This document shows positions 27,981-34,719 of a stretch of DNA of 34,719 nt, in pieces. The notes under the pieces are model-generated. The model worked only from the letters and a program-made list of their open reading frames with translations, was not told where the DNA came from and ran no database searches. Made by a program: the position numbers and the translations under genes. The stretch is from Roseiflexaceae bacterium UBA965. GTDB lineage: Bacteria > Chloroflexota > Chloroflexia > Chloroflexales > Roseiflexaceae. The stretch covers positions 1 through 34,719 of the forward strand of contig DBCF01000062.1 in NCBI GenBank assembly GCA_002292925.1, written 5' to 3'. How positions within the stretch are numbered: position 1 is the first letter of the stretch; every line of letters starts with the position of its first letter.

Positions 27981-28029
27981 TGGGGGGGCGACTCCGCTCC
28001 CGTAACATGCGCTCGCGGGAAGTAACGAC

Positions 28030-28374
28030 GCAGTTACATACCGGTTACGCTTCCAAATTGAGTTCAATTTTCGCGATGCGAAACAGCATTTTGGACTCGA
28101 AGATTTCATGAATGTCACCGCAACGGCGGTCAATAATGCGGCGAATTTGGCCATGTGCATGGTCAATATGAGTACCAAATTGATTGCGGATAGCGGTGGT
28201 GAGATTCAGGGCGTGCGCGATCTCAAAACTGTCGTGCGTGGGCGCAAATATATCGCTGTGGTATTAAAATTACTTCCGCCGAAACTGCACAACGAATTAA
28301 AATCGCAGATTGATCGGATAATTTCCCCTTTTGGGCTCATCAATGCACCGCCACACAATCAACGAGCCGCCTAG
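28030..28374 (+). pseudogene. 3' remnant of an IS4-family DDE transposase
   Basis: The + frame ending at TAG 28372-28374 encodes the C-terminus of an IS4-type transposase. It contains the complete YREK signature Y-x2-R-x3-E-x6-K, beginning at the Tyr codon 28039 (YRLRFQIEFNFRDAK), followed by QHFGLEDF and a downstream NAANLAMCMVN helix. The catalytic Glu is thus present, but the two Asp-bearing regions, roughly the first three quarters of the protein, are missing. An in-frame TAA lies at 28003-28005. The exact left junction is uncertain; homology is visible from about 28030. An internal ATG at 28108 is not a genuine start. It is a dead fragment between two divergent operons. Confidence 0.85.
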
Positions 28375-28426
28375 ATTGGCGTAGGTATTGTATTGATATT
28401 GCTATTAAAAAAAAGCGGTTATGCAG

Positions 28427-28455
28427 TTGTGTTAAGTTAATAATCAGCGTATTAT
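28427..28455 (+). promoter_or_regulatory. sigma-70-type promoter for the second glycosyltransferase cluster
   Basis: TTGTGT (28427-28432) lies 17 bases from TATTAT (28450-28455). The predicted start near 28462 leaves a leader of about 27 bases containing AAGGGA (28473-28478), ten bases before the ATG at 28489. Confidence 0.6.
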
Positions 28456-28488
28456 TGGATTAACATACGCAAAAGGGATTGAACAACA

Positions 28489-29655
28489 ATGCAACATCAG
28501 CGCAACGTGCTTTTGTATATAGTGGGACACGACGCAACTGCAGAAACGTATGATTATTTATGCAACTTATTACCGGCAATCAGGCACCTTTCTTACCAGA
28601 TTGTGATTGTCAATCAGACCACCAGATTCGTACCCGAGCTTCAATACATTGCGACACAGCATAACGATGTCGAAATCATCACATTAGATATGCCCACAAC
28701 CGCATCGTGGATCTTTCGTATTCGGACGTTAATTGCCTATTTGCGTGAACTACAACCCACCGTAGTCCATTTATTGACACATACCGCCGAAACTGATCGG
28801 GATTGTCAAATTGCCATGTTGTTAGCCCAAGGATCACGCCGCGTGATGTCTGTTGCAACCGTAACACCCAGCTATACCGCGACTGGGATTATTGCTACTG
28901 TAGGTCATTTGATTGGGCAACGGACCCTACAAACCATGCATGCGATTATTGTCCCGACGCTCACCATCAAACAGCTCATGCAATCACACTATCAGCTCAC
29001 CACGACACCCATCGAAGTCATCCCTATCGGGATAGACACCGCCCACTACGCCTTACATCAAATCAACTACCATACCAGAGCTGATTACCACTTACCAACT
29101 CAAGGGTCTATCATCGCAGCCATCGGGGCATTTACCCAAGACAAGGGTCACGCACTGCTCATCCATGCAATGCGTAATGTATGGCAAAAATACCCAGACA
29201 CCCATTTGGTGCTTATGGGTGATGGTCCAGAATTCGCCAATTTACATGCACTTGCACAACAGAGTCAACAACCAAGTCACATTCATTTTTTGGCACCACT
29301 CGCAGACGAGCGCCATATTTTGGCGTTAATCGATATCTATGTCCATCCGTCACGCCACGAAGGAATGTCATTTCACTTATTAAATGCCATGGCCCTCGAG
29401 CGTCCCGTCGTTGCGAGTGCGATTCCCAATGTCCAAGAAATAATCGAAGCCAATGCGAGTGGATTATTGGTACGCCCCAACGATGCCGATGCACTAGCAT
29501 CAGCAATTATGCGGCTGTTTAATGACCACGAACTACGAATCACCATGGCCATTAATGCCCGTACCCGCATTAGTCAACGCTTCCAGGTTGCCCAATGGCA
29601 CCAACGCACCAGCGACTGTTATCGCAACACCACGACATCAGCGTATCGTGGATAA
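28489..29655 (+). CDS. GT4-like glycosyltransferase with altered EX7E motif
   Basis: A 388-residue GT-B glycosyltransferase for surface glycan assembly. The donor-binding half starts near IIAAIGAFTQDKGHALLIHAM (208-228, split here only by strand), with VLMGDGPEF (241-249), VHPSRHEGMSFHLLNAMA (285-302) and PVVASAIPNVQEII (306-319). In typical GT4 enzymes the HEG stretch carries EX7E. Here Glu291 is kept but the second acid, at 299, is Asn, which may alter donor binding. The acceptor half has VVHLLTHTA and an IPIGID junction (178-183). The start ATG has AAGGGA ten bases upstream and a promoter in front. It is the first gene of a three-gene cluster. Sugar specificity is unknown. Confidence 0.85.
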   Translation: MQHQRNVLLYIVGHDATAETYDYLCNLLPAIRHLSYQIVIVNQTTRFVPELQYIATQHNDVEIITLDMPTTASWIFRIRTLIAYLRELQPTVVHLLTHTAETDRDCQIAMLLAQGSRRVMSVATVTPSYTATGIIATVGHLIGQRTLQTMHAIIVPTLTIKQLMQSHYQLTTTPIEVIPIGIDTAHYALHQINYHTRADYHLPTQGSIIAAIGAFTQDKGHALLIHAMRNVWQKYPDTHLVLMGDGPEFANLHALAQQSQQPSHIHFLAPLADERHILALIDIYVHPSRHEGMSFHLLNAMALERPVVASAIPNVQEIIEANASGLLVRPNDADALASAIMRLFNDHELRITMAINARTRISQRFQVAQWHQRTSDCYRNTTTSAYRG

Positions 29656-29695
29656 TCCATCGTCATCATCAGCAAATTTGTTTGAGTACCCCGCC

Positions 29696-30553
29696 ATGCC
29701 ATATGCACGTATCGCCGCCATCATCCCCTGTATCAGTGCCACAGTGCCAGCTACAGTGTTGGCCGCCATCCGCAACCAAACGCGTCAAGTGGACGAGTTG
29801 ATTGTGGTGCATGGGGTTAGTCCCAACGGCCGAGCCCGCAACCAAGGAGTCGCACAGAGCAGTGCGGAGTGGCTGTTGTTTATCGATGATGACGCGGTCC
29901 TCGGTCACCCCGAGCTCATCGAACGCTTGTTTACGGCGGCCCAACAGCCCGGCATCGCAATTGTAGGCAGTGCGCGCATTTTGCCACTCGATGCGCCCGC
30001 ATTCCAACACGCCGTCGCCAACCAAGTAGCCCGCATCGTCCATCCTGTGGTGACCCATGACACCATCACCAATCCCGACCCACCAAGTTTTTATTGTGAC
30101 ATCACTACCACATGTTGCCTAATGTCACGGGCATGGTTTGAGCGTATCGGCGGCTTTGACGCCAATTTAAGTCGTGGTGTCGACAGTGAGTTTTTTGTGC
30201 GGGCACGCCGTACCGACCCTGGTGCCGGTAACCTGATGATTGTCGCCAACACGTGGGTCTATCATCCTGCCCCAGCCTCACTACGCGCACTCTGGCGCAA
30301 ACATGTGGCCTATGGTATCGGGCACGCCCAAGAAGTACGCCGTGATCCAACCCGAGCCCGGGGCGGGAATTATTTTCATACATCCATCCATGCCCTCCTC
30401 TGGATACTCTTTCGCACCCTGATTGTACCTATTCACACCATCGTCCCTTATTCATATGGGGCGCCACAATGGCGTATCGGCTGGTACCCACTCAAGGCAT
30501 TCGCCTCGTATGCTAGTGCCGTGGGCTATGTAATGGGCTGGTATCAGTCATGA
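29696..30553 (+). CDS. GT2 family glycosyltransferase
   Basis: A family-2 GT-A glycosyltransferase of about 285 residues. Motifs: the first strand RIAAIIPCIS, VDELIVVHG, NGRARNQGVAQSS, the metal-binding LLFIDDDAVLGHPEL, and FERIGGFDANLSRGVDSEFFVRARR, whose acidic pair D-S-E would be the catalytic region. The open frame extends upstream into the previous gene. I chose ATG 29696 because the conserved fold begins four residues later. GTG 29648 and TTG 29678 are alternatives, and none has a strong ribosome binding site. The C-terminal 60 residues include a hydrophobic segment that may associate with the membrane. The stop overlaps the next start (ATGA). Confidence 0.82.
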   Translation: MPYARIAAIIPCISATVPATVLAAIRNQTRQVDELIVVHGVSPNGRARNQGVAQSSAEWLLFIDDDAVLGHPELIERLFTAAQQPGIAIVGSARILPLDAPAFQHAVANQVARIVHPVVTHDTITNPDPPSFYCDITTTCCLMSRAWFERIGGFDANLSRGVDSEFFVRARRTDPGAGNLMIVANTWVYHPAPASLRALWRKHVAYGIGHAQEVRRDPTRARGGNYFHTSIHALLWILFRTLIVPIHTIVPYSYGAPQWRIGWYPLKAFASYASAVGYVMGWYQS

Positions 30554-31650
30554 AATTATGTGTTGATTTACGCTATGCCAACGACCACTTCCCTGGGATT
30601 GGGCGGATGGTCACCGCACTCACCCATGAATTCGCCCACCACCCAGCCATTGACCAACTTGATTTACTGATTAACCCCCACAACCACAATTCTTATCTGA
30701 CCATCCCCCCAGCGAGCGCCCACATCCGCCATCAATTGCTCACGGCGCCACCGTTTAGTCTGGCTGAGGCATGGCAAATCCGACGCATTATTGCCACTAC
30801 TCAGGCAGATTGGTTTTATACACCATACGTACGAATCCCGTTTATCCCTATCCCGAGTAAATTGTTAGTCACCATCCACGATGTCATCCCCCTCACCACC
30901 CCCGCGCCGTGGTGGGTACAAATCGGGTTGCGGGCCGCCTTGACGCTCGTCTCGTTCCGCGCGACGGCTATCACCAGCGTTTCGCCACACGCCGTCCAGC
31001 AAATCATGGCCCAGCTGTGGCCTGCCCGTCCCATTCATGTAATTCCCAACGGCGTCGCCGAGCAGTTTTTTGACCAATCGCCACAGACCCAGCCATTACC
31101 GGCAGCGATTACTGGACCGTTTTGTTTGTGTGTCAGCTCAAATCAACCCCACAAAAATCTGGCAGTACTCGTCGAAGCATGGGCCCAGGCATACACGAGT
31201 GGGCGCATACCAGCCCATAGTCAATTAGTGTTGGTGGGGAAATTTAGTCCACACCGGCCCCAGCCATGGAATGACATACGCTATCAACACATCCCGATTG
31301 TGGTAATTGCCACACCCAATGATGCCGTTTTGGCGAGTCTCTACCGCCATGCTACCCTCTTTGTGTTGCCTTCATTGGCCGAAGGATTTGGCTTGCCCTT
31401 GGTTGAAGCGATGGCCAGTCGTTTGCCGATCATCTGCCACCCCCACCCTGCCATCACTGCGGTGGTTGGGACGGCAGCCATAACGTGCGACATGCACCAT
31501 CCCACCCAACTTGCCGACGAGATTGCCCTGCTTTGGCATGACACGACCCGCCAACAACAGCTCCGTGATGCCGGCAGCCACCAAGCCCAACAGTTCCGTT
31601 GGCATACAGCTGCTGATGCGTATGTGCAACTGATGCAATCATATTCATAA
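30550..31650 (+). CDS. GT4 family glycosyltransferase
   Basis: A 366-residue GT4 glycosyltransferase, likely adding a sugar such as mannose or rhamnose to the growing glycan. It has the N-terminal glycine loop FPGIGR (14-19), HDVIP (110-114), SVSPHAVQQI (143-152), IPNGV (165-169), the donor half from FCLCVSSNQPHKNL (191-204), VLPSLAEGFGLPLVEAMA with an intact EX7E (Glu278, Glu286), and the usual C-terminal helix. It begins inside the stop of the GT2 gene and ends with TAA, followed by a hairpin that belongs mainly to the convergent VanW gene. Donor and acceptor are not deducible. Confidence 0.88.
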   Translation: MKLCVDLRYANDHFPGIGRMVTALTHEFAHHPAIDQLDLLINPHNHNSYLTIPPASAHIRHQLLTAPPFSLAEAWQIRRIIATTQADWFYTPYVRIPFIPIPSKLLVTIHDVIPLTTPAPWWVQIGLRAALTLVSFRATAITSVSPHAVQQIMAQLWPARPIHVIPNGVAEQFFDQSPQTQPLPAAITGPFCLCVSSNQPHKNLAVLVEAWAQAYTSGRIPAHSQLVLVGKFSPHRPQPWNDIRYQHIPIVVIATPNDAVLASLYRHATLFVLPSLAEGFGLPLVEAMASRLPIICHPHPAITAVVGTAAITCDMHHPTQLADEIALLWHDTTRQQQLRDAGSHQAQQFRWHTAADAYVQLMQSYS

Positions 31651-31656
31651 GCACAC

Positions 31657-31690
31657 AAAAACCCCCACTGGCACCAAGTGCCAATGGGGG
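31657..31690 (-). terminator. intrinsic terminator of the VanW gene
   Basis: Arms 31662-31674 and 31678-31690 pair over 13 positions with one C/A mismatch around a three-base loop, and on the minus strand five T residues follow (31657-31661). It lies 20 bases beyond the VanW stop and just after the convergent GT4 stop, so it may limit read-through from both sides. Confidence 0.85.
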
Positions 31691-31710
31691 TAATACCATC
31701 CAAACATTCG

Positions 31711-33696
31711 TTACGGCGCTGTTGGTGCTGGTACGATTTTGTCAGCGGCAATGTAGCGCACACCACCAGCGGCGGTTTCGTTGGGGGTACGCAAGTTAGG
31801 TGATGGCGGCGGCATCGGGATTTGCGGCGTATTACCAGCCAAATCAACCGGATTAAAGACAAAAATATTTGGCCACGGCTTGAAGCGCGTTGTATATTTA
31901 TCGGGGTCACGCACCGTTCCATCAGCTTCAGTCACCGTACGGACAATCTCAATCGTCAAGCCGTCACGGGCATGGTCGCTCTGCTTGACGGCACCGGCTG
32001 GTTGCTCGGGGTCAGTCACATACACTGGCGCCGTGGGTGCCGTAACCCGATCACGAATCACTTGAGTCATTTCAACCGTGCGCTTCGGTGATGTGCCGTA
32101 CAAGCGCACCGATGCCACACCGGTTTTGGGATTAGCGTAGGTCTGGAGCAACAACCAACGTCCGGTATCATTGAGGAACTTCAAATCAGGTCCCCCGGTA
32201 AAAATCGTGGCATCCATGCCGGTGGGGCCGTATTTGTCGTACCAACTAATATAAAACGAATGACCCCAACGCTCGGTAATCGGCAACCCTGCCCAAAACG
32301 CCGCCCGGAAGACCGTGGTGGAATCTTGGCAAATCCCGCCACCAAATTCGAGTTGGGTGCGTGATTGCACAATCGCATACCCTTTGACAAAACCGTTGGT
32401 CTCATCAATATCACCAATGGTATCATCAAATGAAAACTCATCACCTGGGGCAATCAATACCCCGTCCAACAACGCCAACCCTGCTTGAATATTCGTCACA
32501 CGGTATGGTGCTGACCCGGTAAAGTCGCTTTTGCCTTCCGAAACAAGTTCGGTAATCCCCAGTGACGCCAAATTGTTTTTGTCAATCGGGACTGCGACAT
32601 AGCGCGGATTAAGCTCAATCGTCCGGATGCCTTGGTCGACACTCGTGACGAGTAAATCTCGGCTTTCGTGTTTGTTGATACGCCACCCAGGGGTACCTGC
32701 TTTGATGATTTGCAAATCACCACCATTCCATGCCACCCGCGGGTATACCGGGATTGTTTGCGTCGTTTCGCCAATTATTTCCATACGTCGTTCAATTTGA
32801 TAGGGATTCAAAAACACGTTGTAACTGTCAGCGCCTTGCGTGTCTGATTGCTGCACGATTTCGATCATCCGCGCGAGTTCATCACTATTCCACACAAACT
32901 CTTTGTCGTTTACTTTGATGATCACCGGTTGGCTAATCAAATCAACCACCCGGGCCCGCGCCGCTTGGACCGTTGCGTTGGTTACGCGTGGCAACAGCTC
33001 ACGCGTCGCCAAGGTGACTTGTTGTTGACTGACTAACAGTGACAATGTTTCACGGATACGAGCCACGGTTTCGTCAACCAACAACATCCGCCCCGCTGCA
33101 CCATCTTTTACGACGAGTGTTGTCCCTTCCATATGGAGCTTGGGATCACGAGCCGGTGCATCGACAATTGCGGCCAAACGCGCCACACTTGCTTGTGCTT
33201 TGGCTTCATCGACGACAATCAGCACCGGCACCGACACACTTTGTTGGAGTGTCTGCCAAATAGTTTGCACATTGCTCATCATGTCACGGGTGCGACCGAT
33301 TTTGTACGCTTGCTGGACGCTATCACGCACGTCCATCACCAACCCCAAATCATTGCCCGATACTCGCCATGACCGACCTTCGAAATTTAATATCACCGGT
33401 GCATCAGTAAAGGCCCGGAAATGTTCGTTAATCGCGGCTTCGGCCTCATCGGGTTGCAAGCCCCCCACATTTACCCCCAAAATAGACACATTGGGGTAAA
33501 TCCGTTGTTGGTAACGGCGTTCAATCGACAAAAACCAGACCCCGCCCGCTGCAATCAAAATCAACACCACCAATAAACCGCTCATCATAAATTGAGCCCG
33601 GCGCTGAATCTGACGACGGCGCAACGTCAACGCGCGACTTCGTTGTTGGCTGTTGCCCATCGGCAACGAATCTGTATGTTTGTAATCAGGTGCCAC
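31711..33696 (-). CDS. VanW / PG_binding_4 family membrane protein
   Basis: A 661-residue bitopic membrane protein with an external C-terminal part. A basic N-terminus precedes one transmembrane helix (about 38-56). Two PG_binding_4 (YoaR-like) domains follow (about 95-190 and 230-340), then a VanW domain (about 398-530) with the hallmark PGDEFSFDDTIG, FGGGICQ (451-457) and WGHSFY motifs. The tail is Pro-rich. The family is named after glycopeptide-resistance clusters, but most members have no such link, and none of the resistance genes is present here. A role in cell-wall binding or remodelling is inferred. The GTG start at 33694-33696 is preceded by GGGGAG (33704-33709) seven bases upstream. 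A later ATG at residue 13 is less well placed. Confidence 0.9.
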   Translation of the reverse strand: MAPDYKHTDSLPMGNSQQRSRALTLRRRQIQRRAQFMMSGLLVVLILIAAGGVWFLSIERRYQQRIYPNVSILGVNVGGLQPDEAEAAINEHFRAFTDAPVILNFEGRSWRVSGNDLGLVMDVRDSVQQAYKIGRTRDMMSNVQTIWQTLQQSVSVPVLIVVDEAKAQASVARLAAIVDAPARDPKLHMEGTTLVVKDGAAGRMLLVDETVARIRETLSLLVSQQQVTLATRELLPRVTNATVQAARARVVDLISQPVIIKVNDKEFVWNSDELARMIEIVQQSDTQGADSYNVFLNPYQIERRMEIIGETTQTIPVYPRVAWNGGDLQIIKAGTPGWRINKHESRDLLVTSVDQGIRTIELNPRYVAVPIDKNNLASLGITELVSEGKSDFTGSAPYRVTNIQAGLALLDGVLIAPGDEFSFDDTIGDIDETNGFVKGYAIVQSRTQLEFGGGICQDSTTVFRAAFWAGLPITERWGHSFYISWYDKYGPTGMDATIFTGGPDLKFLNDTGRWLLLQTYANPKTGVASVRLYGTSPKRTVEMTQVIRDRVTAPTAPVYVTDPEQPAGAVKQSDHARDGLTIEIVRTVTEADGTVRDPDKYTTRFKPWPNIFVFNPVDLAGNTPQIPMPPPSPNLRTPNETAAGGVRYIAADKIVPAPTAP

Positions 33697-33822
33697 GTGA
33701 GTGCTCCCCGTTTAGGTACGACAAACCAATAATATACTCCGCTTATTTTACACGATATTACCCGCCCTAATTCCCATATATTGCCTATGGATACCTGTTT
33801 TTTTTATGAAAAAACAGCTCCG
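33697..33822 (-). other. intergenic region upstream of the VanW gene
   Basis: A 126-base AT-rich gap. It contains the VanW ribosome binding site and several -10-like hexamers on the minus strand (for example TATATT), but no convincing paired -35. An A/T-only inverted repeat (nine pairs) follows the GT28 stop. I see no clear terminator. Confidence 0.4.
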
Positions 33823-34719
33823 TTACTTACGGTTTTTACGGCGAGCTCGTCGTGACCATGACACCGTCAATCCACCATGCTGGCGCAAACGCTCAAGGAT
33901 GTCAAGATTCAATAATCGCACGCGCCGGGAATTCCCCTCATTGACGTCGCGCCGGCGCAACCAACGCGGCACCGTCGGCATCAAGGTGCGCTTGGTGGTC
34001 ACCGGCGGATCAAGTGCAAGCTCTGCCAAAATAATATCAGCAATCCGCTTGGCACCATCACGTGGTACCGCATCAGCCAAACGCGCAATCGTTGCAGCAT
34101 GGATTTCGGGATTACGCAAATCCGTAACGGCCGCCACAATCTCGGGGATACGTTTGGAATACGCCCCTAACCCACGATCAACCACGAATGCGATATTACC
34201 CTGTTCTTGCATCCCAACTGCTTCGGTGATGACCACTGGCCGGCGCATTACCAGCGCTTCCATCAAGGTGCCAGGCCCAGCTTTGGTGACGACCACATCA
34301 CTGGCCGCCATCAACTGCTCCATATTGTCGACAAACCCATAAATATGCACATGCGCAGGCAAACCGAGGCGCTGCAACTCGGTACGCAACGCGGCATTCC
34401 GCCCTGTCACCACAAACAACTGCATGTCAGGATGAGCAGTATGTAATGCGACGACCAATTCACGGAGACGCCCAGAGCCGACACCACCCGCAGTCAACAA
34501 CACCGTAAAGCGCTCGCTATCAACCGCCAACAACCGGCGCGCATCTCGATCCGTCAATGTACACGCCGTAAATTTGGGATGCACGGGGAAGCCCGCATAG
34601 ACTATTTTATCAACTGGCATCCCTTGTTTGAGGAGCACATCTGCCCCTTCTTGCGTCGGTGCCACGCACAAATCAGCATCCAAATCACCCCAAGCGGTGT
34701 GCAAACTCACCAAATCTGT
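33823..34719 (-). CDS. GT28 glycosyltransferase, MGDG synthase / UgtP-like (N-terminus off window)
   Basis: The C-terminal 298 codons of a GT28 enzyme related to monogalactosyldiacylglycerol synthase and processive diacylglycerol glucosyltransferase, and more distantly to MurG. The frame is open through the window end. The first visible residues, TDLVSLHTAW, lie within the conserved domain, so the TTG at 34713 is internal. The donor half shows VLLTAGGVGSGRL (the Gly-rich loop) and VVTKAGPGTLMEALVMRRPVV, the family's donor-binding region. The C-terminus is strongly basic (RRARRKNRK) and may bind acidic membrane lipids. A glycolipid product is likely by family, but a peptidoglycan or other lipid acceptor is not excluded. 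It reads towards the VanW gene across a 126-base gap. Confidence 0.82.
   Translation of the reverse strand, partial: TDLVSLHTAWGDLDADLCVAPTQEGADVLLKQGMPVDKIVYAGFPVHPKFTACTLTDRDARRLLAVDSERFTVLLTAGGVGSGRLRELVVALHTAHPDMQLFVVTGRNAALRTELQRLGLPAHVHIYGFVDNMEQLMAASDVVVTKAGPGTLMEALVMRRPVVITEAVGMQEQGNIAFVVDRGLGAYSKRIPEIVAAVTDLRNPEIHAATIARLADAVPRDGAKRIADIILAELALDPPVTTKRTLMPTVPRWLRRRDVNEGNSRRVRLLNLDILERLRQHGGLTVSWSRRARRKNRK

Noticed and set aside
27825..28178. A 117-codon minus-strand frame in the intergenic region
   Set aside because: It runs through the inverted-repeat element and antisense to the transposase remnant, overlaps the giant operon promoter, and shows no family motif.
28108..28374. A small intact + strand gene of 88 codons
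   Set aside because: The transposase homology continues upstream of this ATG through the YREK signature at 28039, so it is the tail of a truncated transposase and not a new small gene.
31711..33696. Glycopeptide (vancomycin) resistance determinant
   Set aside because: Only a VanW-domain protein with PG_binding_4 domains is present; there is no VanHAX ligase set and no two-component regulator nearby. VanW domains are common in environmental bacteria without resistance.
33791..33822. Terminator after the GT28 gene
   Set aside because: The inverted repeat is almost all A and T (CTGTTTTTT against AAAAAACAG) and is followed by GTATCC, without a GC stem plus T run.

Overview
The window looks like a chromosomal segment from a filamentous, gliding-type member of the Chloroflexota, possibly Herpetosiphon-like. 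I infer this from the roughly balanced base composition, the very large secreted proteins built from RCC1, LamG, F5/8C and calcium-binding repeats, a VanW-type peptidoglycan-associated membrane protein, and a GT28 diacylglycerol-glycosyltransferase-like protein. No rRNA, tRNA or housekeeping marker is present, so the assignment is provisional.

Layout. Positions 1-3645 (+) hold a tightly coupled four-gene glycan cluster: an O-antigen ligase/polymerase-type membrane protein (cut by the window start), a uridine-kinase-like P-loop kinase, a GT4-fold glycosyltransferase and a GT2 glycosyltransferase. Each gene overlaps the next through ATGA. A perfect 17-bp terminator hairpin follows. Positions 3721-27731 (-) form a 24-kb convergent unit for giant surface proteins. 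In transcription order these are a 5,241-codon membrane-anchored multidomain protein, a 1,203-codon frame with Ig-like, P-type and RCC1 domains, and a separate 1,550-residue secreted protein (three seven-bladed RCC1 propellers, two LamG domains, a Thr/Pro-rich tail). The first two frames are in the same phase and are separated only by one TAA (12006-12008) within what reads as one continuous domain. They are best seen as one ancestral gene of about 6,450 codons interrupted by a nonsense codon.

Positions 27732-28488 are intergenic between divergent units. They contain a promoter for the giant operon, a 126-bp element with terminal inverted repeats and internal hairpins, the 3' remnant of an IS4-family transposase carrying the complete YREK signature, and a promoter for the next cluster. 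Positions 28489-31650 (+) encode three more glycosyltransferases (GT4, GT2, GT4). Positions 31711-33696 (-) encode a VanW/PG_binding_4 protein with its own terminator. Positions 33823-34719 (-) hold the C-terminal part of a GT28 glycosyltransferase that runs off the window.

Together the region is a cell-surface locus: two polysaccharide or glycoconjugate clusters flank an enormous adhesin-like operon, followed by envelope functions. The most notable observations are the in-frame TAA, the N-terminal three-helix anchor of the giant, a hydrophobic Ala/Gly-rich block in its ectodomain, a repeated Cys-x(n)-Cys signature in front of most LamG modules, and an F5/8C domain nested inside a LamG domain.
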